A model generated the notes under the pieces. That model saw only the letters and a list, made by a program, of their open reading frames with translations. It did no database searches and was not told the origin of the DNA. Both the position numbers and the translations under genes were made by a program. Positions 37,101 to 50,300 of a DNA stretch of 64,000 nt are shown in pieces; position 1 is the first letter of the stretch; each line of letters opens with the position of its first letter. Source of the DNA: Cokeromyces recurvatus (taxonomy: Eukaryota; Mucoromycota; Mucoromycetes; Mucorales; Mucoraceae); NCBI RefSeq assembly GCF_025118155.1, contig NW_026251387.1, positions 1,643,501 to 1,707,500 on the forward strand, given 5' to 3'.

Positions 37101-40100
37101 TCATAGAAGAGATTATGCATGGTTTACTCCGATCGGGTCCCATCACACAAACAGTGATTCATTATATTGAAACCCAATTAAGGAAAAAAAATCCATTTGT
37201 TGATTTCCCTACAACAATGTTTATTCCATTAGCTTTTGTCAAAAATCAAAAAGAAAGCCGTATAATGTTTTTCGAAGAACTTGAAAAGCATAATGGTGCG
37301 CCTTATCGATTAGTTCGTGTAGGAGATTGCTTTTATGCATGTGATAATGGATCAAGTAATACTTTATTGCTACGATCATGTTCATTACTAAAACAGCAAG
37401 AAAATAATGATCCTCTATTTGATGGTGAAGGATTAAATATAACAACTGAATCCAATATTTATACTAATATTAAAGAGAATACGATTAATACAACTAGCAG
37501 AGAACAAGAAAGCGATGAATTTTGCCAAGGTTTAGGAATTAGTATTCTAGAAATTGAAACACCAGCTGATGAAGATGAACCTACAGAGCAAGAGCCAGAG
37601 TATCCACAACTTTATTGGCTATTACTAATTCCTCAAGCACATAATGTGCAAATATATTTTTATTCAAAAATGCAAGAAACAGTTAATCGCTCTGAAATTA
37701 TTCGCTCCACTAAAGCAATGGTAAATGAAGTGACAGAACGTACAAATAAAATAATCCTTTTACGATCTTTGCATGATAGTCGAAAATGCAGGTAAAATTA
37801 ATTATATCATAAAAGGTAAAATTAATACTAAGAATATATTTTTTTTTCCTATAAATATATATATTTATATATAAAATAGCAAATACCTTTTATCTACTGT
37901 TGAAGAAGATAAATTAGTCTATTCTTCTTATGAAGAAACAAGTGAGGAAGATGACTTCACTAATAATAACACAGGAAATAATTTAGTTGAAATTCTATCA
38001 ACTTCTGGAGAGGAAGCTGCTTTTTCTCCACCAAAAAAATTTATGCCGGGCCAATTTAGTTGTGATCTCTTATTTACTAAAAGGTTTCCTTTGCATTGGA
38101 GACTGGCACCAAACGTGGCTTATAATAAGCTGATGACTGACACACTGACTCCTTTTTTGGTGAAGAATAAATCTGGGATGTTTGTTTGCTCTCATCAAAA
38201 TTCCGTGGTTTATTGTTTTCTCTCAGAAGTTAATAGTTTAAGTTACTCTTCTGCTTCAATTGATAGTGTTAACCAGCATTATCTTAGTAATCACAACATA
38301 GATGATATTCATAATATATCAAATCCGGAATCTCCTCATAATAATAATATGCTTTTAAATCCAAATGAAAATGATGCACTTTGCACATCACATACTCGTA
38401 TACATCATTCTGCTTATACTTTTACTAAACCTTCACCACAAGGGAGCATCAATAGTGATCGACAACAGCTTAGCCCAAATCAAAGCCCCTGTTTAACTGA
38501 TATTATTGCCACAGCTTCGTCTCCTTTAGGTAGCAGAAAATCTGGAACTAAAAATTATGAAGGAAGAGAGCTTGTTCTGGAAGTGTATGGTGTTGAGTTG
38601 AACGACTATATCATTGATGGACTTGTTGAAATGATTGATTCCCGAATTACTTCTGATATTACCTTAAAAGAAGTACAGCAGTTTTTAGTTCGTAATCCCA
38701 ACTCAAAGCTTTCTCGTGCAGATATAGATTTCATTATACCTGTTGAAAAGGAGCCTTTAATTCATCGTTTATTATATATACCTCCTTTAATAGAAAATAA
38801 TATACAATTTTTAAGGATATTGCGCAAGAATATCTTCTCCGGATCTTCACTCCATACACTACACTCAAATTATTTACCTTCTTTGATAAAACGTCATCAT
38901 GATTTAAGATACAATGGTTATGCTTACAACAACAAGACTTTAGGAGAAAATTCAGGACGTATTGCTGCAGAAGAAATGTCATGTTTGGATCTTGTATTCT
39001 ATTATAACTATTTAAATCGTGCTCCTGGTACTTATTTACCGTTTGAGCAGAAAATTGGTGAAGGTATAGCTGGAATTTGTTTAACGTTATTAAATGAAGA
39101 AGGCTTAGTCTATAATAAGATAAGTTCTGGTAATGTTATTAGAAACAAAAGCCTACATAGCTTTAGTCCAGAGATCCTATCGTCCTGTTTGAATTCTGAT
39201 TTCGAAAAAAACAATAATGAAAAAAAATTAAAAATTGGTATTGATATTTGGTCTCACAGTAAAACCGATGTCGATCAGATATACCAATATATACATAAAA
39301 CATTCAAGCAGAGTATATGTGATTATATTACTCAAACTATAATCACTACTATCACAATATCAAAACAAGAAATTGAAGACTTCAGGACTATATCATCTTC
39401 ATTTCTTTTCGTTTTAAAAAAAGCTTACGAATGGGAGAGCTCAACAGTAAAGAATATTACACATTCAATCAAATTAGCTCCCTTGCACATGGATGGTATT
39501 ATACAACAATTTAGATCAAATCTTTTAGATATTCATAGCATGTTTGAGCCAGTAATCGGAAGAGCAAATTTATCCTTTAATTTTGATAACAATAATAACA
39601 ATCACTCCGATTTTGAAGAATATAATCTATATCCCTTCGGGTTAATAGATAATTATGATAACATTACAGCTAATGATAAATGTCAGAGACTATCGGATCC
39701 AGTTCCACCAAAACAAGATTACAATATATTTCAAAGTTCAAATAAAAATCTTCAAGACTTGGAATCTGATAAATCAAATCAAAAACAGAAAACAATTAAC
39801 GAATTACCAATATCTAATCATGCAAATTTTCGTTATATAATTATTAGTGGAATCCCTGAATTATTAAACAAATATATTCCTTCTTCAGCTTCAAGCTTAC
39901 GACCAATGAATAACTATTTATGGGATTCACCTTACATACATAGGCTAATCGGTGCTCGTGGACTGCATTTTGGTAGTAGTGATAGCTTAAATCCTTTTGA
40001 AGAAGATGAATCTCAAAACTTTATCGAAAAGTCTGAAAATTCAAAGAGAGAGGATACTACCAATTCACATAGCCGGCAAGAATCTATGTCTAAAGCTTTT

Positions 40101-42822
40101 CCAAATTATATTGCAAAATTTAAAAATAACGATAACAAAGATGGAACGAATCAGCACACTTTTATGATATTTATTCTGGATACAGATTGTTTATCACTTT
40201 ATTCATATAACTGCTCAGACTTCTTTATAGAGCAAACCTATAACACATTATACAAATATATTATACAACAAGAAATACGACATATGGCTTTAAAAAATAT
40301 TTTACATCAAAAAATGGGATTATTTCATCATTCAGAAAAAATGGTTAATATTATTTCTCGTAAACATGACTTACAAGAAAGTACTTTAATAACAGGGCAT
40401 CAATCAGCCCCAAATACGAACTCATTTCATCATACAACACCGCTAACGCAATTGCAAACGATTAATAATAATAGTATTAAATCTCCTGTAGCATCTAGTT
40501 TGGGAAATACTCTGGGGCGACTTGTTCACATGGATTCATTATTATCAATACAATCTAACGAGACTTCTGATTTTGAACAAAAATTTAGTAATAAAAGCTC
40601 TACTACTATTATTGGTTTTGAAAACTTGCGAAAACTTATTACTAACGATTATAATATAAAAATACATCCTTATCAACAGCAGCAGCAGCAACAACAACAA
40701 CAACAACAACAACAACAAAATATGTATCATTGTTATACAGAAGGTGATGAAAAATCAACTATTGCCCATAAATCTATTAGAGAAATGGGTCCTATGTTTA
40801 CTTCAACTCATGAAGCTGATGCAGATACATTATTATGTGACACTTATATTGATTCTACGAAAGAAAATGGATATTCGTTTAATAAAGATCACCTCTTCAA
40901 GCATGGTGAGCCTTTTCTTGAATTGTATTTAGCAAAGTCAAAACCTTTGGTTGCTCACGAAAAGGCATTTAAAGTTTATACAAAATGGGCTGATCAGTAC
41001 TATGGGCCTGGGCATGTTAAAACTACGGATGAAATGATGACAGCAGACGAGTTAAAATTAATTTTAAAAGCTTCCCGGTTACTACATTTTTGTAGAACTC
41101 CACTTATTTTCTCGGATTCAGCTAATACACCTTTATCCTCAAAGTCAATGTCAGATAGGTTTGAAAAAATATTTAATAATTCGTTGGCATTAAAAGATGA
41201 AGAAGTGATTACGTGGTATAAAAAGCTATCTGAAGACTTTATGATGGAGTATGCTTCTTATTTGGAAAGTGTTGGTATGCATCTTATTGTGAATGGGCCA
41301 TCTAATGATAATCAAGATGAAATAAATGCTTTTTTATCAGATTTTACCATAACAGAAAATTACGTAATAAAATCACCTGTAGTTTATCTATTACAAGTAT
41401 TCGAAGGCGGATCAATTATGTGTGAAGTACGAATTACTGGTGCATTTGTATCTGTTACACTATATACTTTACATAGACGCTATAGTAGATTGCAATATCC
41501 ATCTCATTCAAGCCAACGAAAAAGATATGGGACTGGACGAGAATCGTTTCAGAATTTCATGGCTGAGTGTGATCGATTCAAACAACGCATTCATGTTAAT
41601 TCCTTTGTTTTCGATTTCCATCTACGGTATATCCAACGAAGTTTAGATAATCTTGAAATACTGCCTTCTAATCTAAATTTACTGAGCGTCATAAAAAATA
41701 CAGTCTCTGTTTATGATCGACCTACAATATATTCCAAAAATCGAATTATTCAAGGAATCTATGAAGTAACAATAGAAGAATCATTAAATGAACTTGTTTC
41801 ATGGGTTATGAATAATGGAAATAAGCTTGAACTTAATACAATTGCAGTAGATAGAGTACCTAGTTCTTGTTTTATATCCTCAAATAATTCATCCTTTGCG
41901 GATGAAAATAATGAATCCTCTAGTGAAAATTCAGTTTATAAATATACATTAATAGTTTGTCCAATAGAAAAAACAAGTCATATTGAGCTAGATAAAAATA
42001 GTGGTTTACATCGACAAGCAAATTCAGTACAAGAAGTCATTAGTCAAATGAATACCACCGACAAAATAGATAGACATACAACAGTTATATCATTACAGTA
42101 CTTTATACTAATTACATATCAAGGAATAGATTGTTGTAAAGCTTCAGATTATTCCCAAAAAAGTCAGGATACTGTTCTTAAAGAAAATCAGAAAAAATGT
42201 AGCAGTTCTTCAGATAATAATTTAGTACCTAAATCTTTAAGACAGGAAGATATTTTAAAATCAGCAAAATTAAAAATTGAAAGCATCATTAAAAAGGTAG
42301 TATAATGTCTCTTATTCCTCTCTATTGAAAATATTTATTTACTATATACATATTCATGTACAGGCCGTTCATTTTATTCAACGTGAAAAAGATTGGAATA
42401 TGTTATGTAAAATAATGTACCCCAATATAAGAAAAGAGAACTCCGAAAACTTGATACAATTAGCTAAAAAATTCAATCCTATTGATCTTGGCAAAACGGA
42501 TCCATCATTTAAAAAATTTTTAAAGCTCAAATATATCAATTGGAATGATGCACTAGATAATTTAAAGTTATTTTATAAAAAAGCGTCCGGTGATATTTAT
42601 GTTCAAGACACAAGGCATGTACTGTTATTTGTTTCGAATACAGGATCACCTTCGTTTTTTCACTTTGAATTATATTGTAATCAATTATGTTCGGCTACGA
42701 TTAATACAAAGGAATTCAGGAAAGATCCTCTTAAATTGTCATCTGAAGAAAAAGAATATATAGCAACAATAACAACGAATTTGGCATATTATATATGGAA
42801 ATGCATTCGAAGTTGTCCATGA
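31117..42822 (+). CDS. SZT2: SZT2-like giant protein (KICSTOR subunit family)
   Basis: In animals SZT2 scaffolds KICSTOR, which brings GATOR1 to lysosomes to restrain TORC1. Nine exons join in phase: 31117-31173, 31226-31339, 31434-31735, 31791-31863, 31934-34887, 34941-36907, 36994-37791, 37880-42296, 42364-42822, predicting about 3,713 residues against about 3,400 in human. Support: the N-terminal TMWFLEHMF and HNFVFMIDLSSSLATID, a VTDGVVKS strand in a vWA-like segment, PGQFSCDLLFTKRFPLHWRL in the second half, and a C-terminus ending LAYYIWKCIRS. Variable inserts include a His-rich patch (about 32450-32500) and polyQ (40673-40718). One defect: a T6 run at 33559-33564 needs one more T to keep frame. 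Exons on both sides are otherwise open, so an assembly error or recent indel is likely. Confidence 0.85.
33559..33564 (+). other. Apparent -1 frameshift in SZT2 at a T6 run
   Basis: Upstream frame reads EEHYF then stops soon after; the other frame reads DNDNIFNFIKAPKIEI and runs on for 1.3 kb of coding sequence. No splice pair bridges the change. Adding one T makes the whole gene length divisible by three. Confidence 0.75.
40673..40718. repeat. CAG/CAA repeat coding polyglutamine in SZT2
   Basis: CAGCAGCAG followed by CAA units, about 15 consecutive Gln, inside the large eighth exon. Confidence 0.9.
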
Positions 42823-43066
42823 TAAAATAGTTGAAAATAGTATAAAGATAAAATTAGATGATATGTATAATTTCGTAATTTATACTAAATGATAGGAAGT
42901 CATAATGTTTTCATGTGGCATATATATATATGTGTATATATTAATAAATAACTATAATATGAATATACATCCACATACAAATAAATATATAATGATACAA
43001 AGGCATGACAAAAATATGTATTTGTATACTACAGAAAATAATAATAATAATAAATACGTTTCGGTA

Positions 43067-45769
43067 TCACCAACCATACTCCGCGTTTTTTGACTTTATG
43101 TACTCTATAATTTTATCCCCGGTTAGCTCTTCGCGAACTTGTATCATGTATACTACACTCGTTTTCTGTAATTCATCTACCAACATAAATGAAATCCGTT
43201 TTTGGCTCAATCTTTCAACGTTTCTGCTTTGTATCATGGCATTCACCAATTGCGTTATTTTGCCACCTTTATGAGATTCTATACTAATATGCATTCTCTT
43301 TGATGTATATTGCTGTGATACCTTCATATGAACACTCCCAAAGCTTCTCCATTTAGAGCTTCCACTTTGCACATACAATTTACATTTACATTGCATCGCT
43401 AATCTTAATGTCTTTGATAATTCGTCTAACGTTAAAACATTATTGTTTGTATTAGTTTCTGTTAATGAAGAGTTTCGGATTAATACCGGGGGAGCGCTTT
43501 TTAATGTGTTTGTAGCGGAGAAAGTAGTGTTCATCTTTATAGACTCATTGTGCAATTGTTCTAATAAATTGCTGAAGCTCTCTGCCTCAGCTTTTGTTTC
43601 ATAATGGAAAAGATAAGTCTCCAAGGCAGATTGATGATTTGTGATATGTAGCGATAGGCTCAGATCAGTTTCATTTGTACGACAGATAAATGTATCTGGT
43701 AACACCCATGCATTTAAATAGAGTTGACCCGTATTTTTTATATGGACTGCAATACAAGAACGATTATTATAGGTTTGACGAACTTCAATTACACAGCCTC
43801 CCTCAATTTCATACCATGACTCATCCTTCCATCGAAATACTATGCATTTATCATTCACGTAAAGAATATTTCTAATCAAGTTTCTTTGTGTAATAATCTC
43901 AGGCTATATTTATATATATATAGTGTATATGCATATATATGTATACAGATTTGTATATGCATATATATGTATACAGATTTGTATATGCATATATTATAAT
44001 GTATAAGAAGAATGTATAGCAAGCAGCAATCATTTATATCACTTACACTCTCGGGAGGGGTACCTAATTCCTCAAATGAAGAATAGGACGATGCTTGATG
44101 AAGAGATAAACTGACGGGCGTAGAAGATCTAGGACTAGAAGATTGACTTAATGGAGGGGTAAGCGCTATACTAGTTTGGCTTAATGAAGTGACATTGATA
44201 AATGAAGATGATGAATGATTATTTGACGAGTAGGAGTTTAAAGATGGGCATGGCGCAGTTGAATTCTGAGGTATAATCAGTGTTTTAGTCGGATTTTCGG
44301 ATTTCTGGCAACACAATAAATCAGTAGAGTCAGGTCCTAACTTTGTTGTCTCTTGTTGTTGTTGCTGTTGTTGTTGTTGGCTTGGTAAAACTACTGAGTT
44401 CAGATTTTGTAAATTCGTATTATGAGTTTGTTTATTTTCATGGGGCACATCTAACGCAGTTGATGGTTCAGGATGTTCATTAAGCTTTGCTTGGCTCTTT
44501 TGTAAACGTGATGATGCTTTAGATGATATGACTGATATAACTGTTTGCACAAAGGACTTTTTCTTTGATAGAGGTGGGAAAGATGAGGGTGTAGATGATA
44601 GTGATGATGATTGCTTTGGATGCGGATGCTGATTGCTGATCAAGGGTTTATCTTTAGGCTGATGATTAGTTGTTGAAAGAGGTCGAGTATTTTCAGGTCT
44701 GACAGTTGCTGAATTATATGGAAGACTCGTTGTAGATGAGAGTAGGTTTGAAGGAATAAGTTGGCTTGTTAACGATTGATTACAAACTGAAGGTGATTTT
44801 ACACTGGATATAATTGGCGGTTGATAGTTACGTTTAGGAAACTCTAAAGGCAGTCGAGAAATATTAGTTTTTTCTGGAAGAGAAGGCGGCATTGATTTTT
44901 GTTCTTTTAAAGTTGTAGAAGAAGAGGAAGAAGGAAAATAATCCGTATCGAGTATCTGAATTTTATTTGTGTAATTATCTATATGAACATGGATTAACTT
45001 TTGTAATTAATGTATTTTAAAACTTATACATACCTGATTTGAATGATGATTCACTTTTCATTTTTCTGAAGTTGATTTCAGCTTCACTTTCACTTTCCTC
45101 TTCTTCATCCGAAGACACTAAAGGTGATACTTCTCCAGAATGTTCAGTATAAAATCTAAAAACGTCATTTTTTCGAATGGATGCTAAATCAGATTGTTTA
45201 GGTTTATTAGATATATTTTGATGGTCTGTGCCATAGCTTTCGACGATATCTTTGAAAGGTTTCCAATGTTCTACAGAATGGCCTTTCAAAGACTCTTCTT
45301 CTATACCAAGCCATTTTCTATAATCTGTATGACTTGATTTCATCGTAAATATCTTTCTACCATGAATTTGCAGTTGAAAATTATAGTCATCTACGAGCTC
45401 ATGTTGTAGTTGAACAGCTTGGATCGAAATATCGTTGATATCTATTGGAGCATAAAGTAATGTATATTTATTTCCAGTGCAATCGAGATCTTTACTATGA
45501 CAAAAAATCAAATTATTATCTGTTGTTACGATAAGTTGCACATTTTTGGATAATTCTGCACAGTTGAACGTGCTACAAAGCAAAATTTTTGAAAATGGCT
45601 GTAGCTTGTAGTTTGAAATTGGATCATCATTTAATATGTCAGTAACATGAGTACAATCAATTTGATTATAAAGTGAATCGATATCTATGGACATAACGTT
45701 TATAAGCGAATCAAACAATTCATTAGCCTGCGTTAAAATAGGCTGACCAACATCAATATCTGATTTCTA

Positions 45770-45806
<37 letters not shown>

Positions 45807-46542
45807 AAAAACTAAAAAGTTATATAACTATTGCAAACAAACTTACATTAAAAAAGGATTTGTAAAAATGAATGTGGTTTAAAGGAGCATCCAATAAAGA
45901 CTGAAGCTTCTTTTCCTCTCCTTGTCGATCTTTATTAATGTCCTATATATTTGATATTAATGTATAAAAATAACTTGGTATATATGTATATGTATATGAT
46001 TAATTTACATGTAGAAATTGTTGAATCAATGTATTAGAAAGAATATCTTGACGCTGTTCCAAATTATTAAGATATTTTTTGTTATAAGTTTGATAAGGTA
46101 TTTTTATAAATTTAACCTATACTTAATAGTTAGTATAGATAAGTGCACTAAATATTTAGCTAACAAACCAATCGTAATAAATAATAATGTAATCCCTCTT
46201 CAAAATTCGTTTCTTTTAGTTCCTACAATACGCATATATAAAAGATTAGAGAAGAAATATAGATATATATAAGAGATAGCTAAATTTATATTAGAATCTA
46301 GTACTTTATAAAAAAGCTTATGAATATGAATTATATCTTGAAAACTTTGTAGCATATCATTGAAATCAGATATCACTGATTCTGTTTGTTTCGTCCATAG
46401 CTGTAATAGTCTCTAATTATAAAATTAGAATTGAATCAGTGTATAGTGTAAACATGTTTACCAGGTCTATATCATTTAAATCATTTAAATAGTTTTCCTC
46501 GGCCTGAATCAAAGAATTTAAACTTTCATGTTTACTGGGCAT
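43067..46542 (-). CDS. RhoGEF-like protein with DH, PH and C-terminal PH-like domains
   Basis: Probable guanine-nucleotide exchange factor for a Rho-type GTPase. Seven exons keep phase to 964 residues: 46542-46462, 46412-46305, 46116-46009, 45942-45847, 45766-45034, 44978-44047, 43903-43067. Residues 1-131 look like a DH domain: LIQAEENYLNDL (CR1), FIKIPYQTYNKKY, and LQSLLDAPLNHIHFY (CR3). Residues about 170-290 fit a PH domain (ILLCSTFNCAEL, IFTMKSSHTDYRKWL). A long Ser/Pro/Gln-rich linker with polyQ follows. The last 270 residues contain a second PH or RanBD-like fold with WRSFGSVHMKV. The 188-nt intron 46117-46304 is the least certain and may hide a small exon. DH similarity is modest and judged by eye. 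It is convergent with SZT2. Confidence 0.65.
43925..43994. repeat. 28-bp minisatellite, about 2.5 copies
   Basis: Two exact 28-bp units (43925-43952 and 43953-43980) starting GTATATGCATATATATG and ending ACAGATTT, plus a 14-bp partial copy. The array lies in the RhoGEF intron 43904-44046. Confidence 0.92.
45770..45803. repeat. A-homopolymer in RhoGEF intron
   Basis: Run of over 30 A next to the acceptor side of intron 45767-45846; on the coding strand it is the T-rich tract before the AG. Confidence 0.85.
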
Positions 46543-47328
46543 AGTTATAAGGAATGAATACTAATGCCGCCCAAAATATAAAGGAATGAAGAATACACAG
46601 TTTACAATTTTTTAATGTAAATCTGTATTGCGTATAAAAAGTAAAAGAAGTATTATATAAAAAGAAAAAAAAAGATTAAACAAAAAAAAAAAAAATAAGA
46701 AGGTGCTATAATAATGAATTAGGAGTATTAAGATAGATTACGATGATATTTTAGTAAGGTGGCACATTCTAATACGGAGTCAAGGTCTACCATTCTGCTG
46801 CCGTCACTCCGATTTAGCTTCATAAAATAAAAATATATTTTGCCTTTCACATTTTTTATTATACATGTATTTATTAAAAGTATAATCTTTCAATGTTGGG
46901 TAAATGAATACAATAGTATTTCAAATTTTTATTATTTCAATTCTATAAATCATATTACTTTTGATATTGATCATTACTAATTACATAATAGTATTTATAT
47001 TAACCAGCTAATAGTACTGAAGCGGAGTACATTGGTCAAAAGTGAGTACTTGAGAATACAGAATTTGAAAATCAATTGAACCGGTAAAAAGTACGTTTTT
47101 CTTAATCTGAATAGAATTCGGTGACTAAAAACATATTATTTGTCAGCCTCTTATAATATTGAACTTGTTATTGTTTATGTTTAAAAAAAATAAAATAAAA
47201 TAAATAGCCTATTTGTCTTCTTTAAGTGACCGTAATTAGTTTAATGAATGTTTGATGAGGAAAAATTTGGTGTTTTTTTTTTCGTTTTTTCATTTTTTTC
47301 ATTTTTTTTATTTTTATTTTTATTTCTT

Positions 47329-47385
<57 letters not shown>

Positions 47386-50300
47386 TATCCAGGTGGTACA
47401 GTGTCAAAAAATATAAAGATAGTAACTTTTTGGGCTAGAAACATCTGTTCATTCGAATTAAATTATTAACTTGTCTACTAGCACATAATAACAAAAAGAG
47501 AGACTAAAAATGCCTTTCAAAGTCAAGTTAAAATAAGAAATTTATACGGATTTTAGACTGATTATGGAAAAAATCATTTATAGAACCAGTGAAAGGAGGG
47601 AGAATCAATATCTAAGTTGGAGAAAGGAGATATAAAGTCTTTTAATAATGAATCGTAGATATTTAGTTAAAGATGCTATGCATCTCTTTAGACCAGTAAA
47701 TAGATCACTATAATCAAGTGTTTGAATTTCATAATGGCTTGTTTATATTATCAAGTTGAATCCATAATTATGAACAAATAAAAGCACATGTTTAAATAAT
47801 GGATAACATATTGGTTACATACAATAGATTAAGCTGATATAATTTCTAAATTTTTGGGAGTCGACATATTTGTTAGTATCTTTTACTTTCATAATCAAAA
47901 CAATGTAATTAACGAAAATAATAAAGCAGCTGTCATCTATTAACTTTTGTTTTATTTCCATTTTTCAAAAAAATAAAAATCTGGCATACGTTATTGATAG
48001 CAATTACTGAATGTACTCAAGTATTATTCTATGCGTGGGTGCCAAACTAAACTGACCTAGATTATTAACTTCTCCCGTGATTTCTTAAAAAATACCTTTG
48101 AATAGTATCTGTTGTTAAAAGGAAATGATGTATATCATTTCGTCATCAGTAAGTACTGAATTAGTGCCTGTTCCAGGGCTTGTATTACATACCCTCTTTT
48201 GGATATTTCTGAACCACAAATCTTACATTTGCAGAGATGCTCTATACATCATTAATATAGATTGATGTGTAAAAATAGGATGATAAATATTAGCAACGAA
48301 AATATTTTATCATATAAATTTGACTTTAAAGAATAATTGTAATATGTTTTACAATATAGTAAATTAGTAGCAAGTATAAACTTATTTTTTTTGTCTTTTC
48401 TATCATTTCTGAATCTAGGTGACTTATATTACTCTGAATTCAAATCTTGTATAAAGGAAAAGCATTTTCCCTACAACTAGTAATTTTTGGTAATAGGATT
48501 ATAAAAGTAGAAGTAGTTTAGTAAATGACAATTAAATATTATAAAAAAGGCTTCAAATATTATGTTTCGATTTTTTTTTTATCAGTTTGGGATATGTGAG
48601 CTTATACTTTGTCCTATATATAAACAATAAAACAAAAAAAGTAGATACTCTGTTTTTCCCTATTTTAATTGCTTATACTATGTAGGTATTATCAACAAAA
48701 AGCAGTAAATTAAACTAGCATACTCGTATAATTATGAAGGCATCTAATAGATCTACTACTATCTACATTAAGACCATCTAGCAAAGATACAATATAAAGG
48801 ATAGTAGCCACAATATATATTATCCAATAGCTTAATTAGCATCTTCTGTGCAAAATCACTAATTAAAATATCATAATCTTCTGTTGTACTTCTTATGGTA
48901 AAATATATCAATTATGCACCATTTAAAGCTTCTACTTAAGCTACTAGTAACTAATGACTAATCTACATTTCTAAAATTTCGATACATATGCTACAACTCA
49001 TATTTGCTTTATTCTAAATTCACTTCTCTTACCGAATATTCTCATAGATCTGATTAAGAACAAGGCTAAAGCATACGATTAATTAATAGTAAGATGTATT
49101 AATATTTTTATTATTATAAAACTGTTAATAACCAAAAAAAAGGAAAGTTTAGCCTACAAAAAAAAAAATAACATACTGTAAGAACAGTTGTAATCTCAAA
49201 ATATTAAAGAGCTTCTTTGTCCATTCTCATCGGAAAATTAAAAATCTCCAGGATTCTGAAAAATAAACTTAATGGTCTTCCTTATGAGTTAACTCCAGAT
49301 ATAAAATAATTTCAATATACATGGAGACAAAACATCTAATTACAAAATCAAGAGTAATTTGTCTATATACTTTAACCTCATACAAACAAAGTTTTCGATA
49401 TTTTTCTTTTCGTTTAAATACATATTCGTTTAGATTTATTTTGAATGTTTGGGCACCAGCAACTATTCAAACCTTTAATATCAATTAACCTGACAGAAAA
49501 TTTACCACTCCTATTGTAAACAGTAATTACACTTCTTAACTTTTTGAATAACTAATAAAGTGATAAGCCATTCTTATTCTTTTAATACTATTCATATTCA
49601 TAAGACTAACTATGTTGAAGCTCCAACTGTTGAGCATATAATAAAAAAAATAGTTTATACATTATAGCAGTAATATTTACTCCCTTGAGCATATGTAAAA
49701 CCTTATAAAATATTCTATAAGTACAATATTTTTTCAAGTATAATTAACCTGTTTTATCTTAACTAAGGATTGCTACTAATGACTAATAAGAATAGGGTCA
49801 CTTATTTTTATGTTAAATGAATAGCGATAAAATGATGAATACGATATTCAGACGCCCTATTTGTATAATAAAATATACTATTAATATTAAAAAAAAAATG
49901 AAGAAAACGAATTTCATTTTATTTATTTAAAAGGAGTAATCTGTCAAGACAAAAAATTCTCGTTAATACTATAACTTTCTATATACATTAGGTGTTAATC
50001 ACGAACGCTTTAACACGTTGCTATATAATCACTTTTATTCATAGGGAGTTTGTTAATAGCTTAAATTATCTGATGAAGTAACGTTATTCGTAATCTAGCG
50101 ACTTTAATTAAATATTATATATCTCTATATACATATATATTTCAAGCTCAAGTTTTATTATTATCCCTATCTCTATCATAATAACCATCAAATATATCTT
50201 AATCGTGCACACTCTCTAAATGATTAAAATAAAAAAAAAAATATGTCGGATCTTTATACTGCTGACAGTAAAAAGCTTAAATATATCATTTATGAGTTAA

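Noticed and set aside
47222..47469. Lys-only and Phe-only frames over the T54 tract
   Set aside because: Products of the homopolymer on either strand, not genes.
48160..48245. Minus-strand stretch with CKCKICGSE resembling a BED-type zinc finger of hAT transposases
   Set aside because: Only a few residues fit, no His pair at the right spacing, stops nearby, and no inverted ends found.
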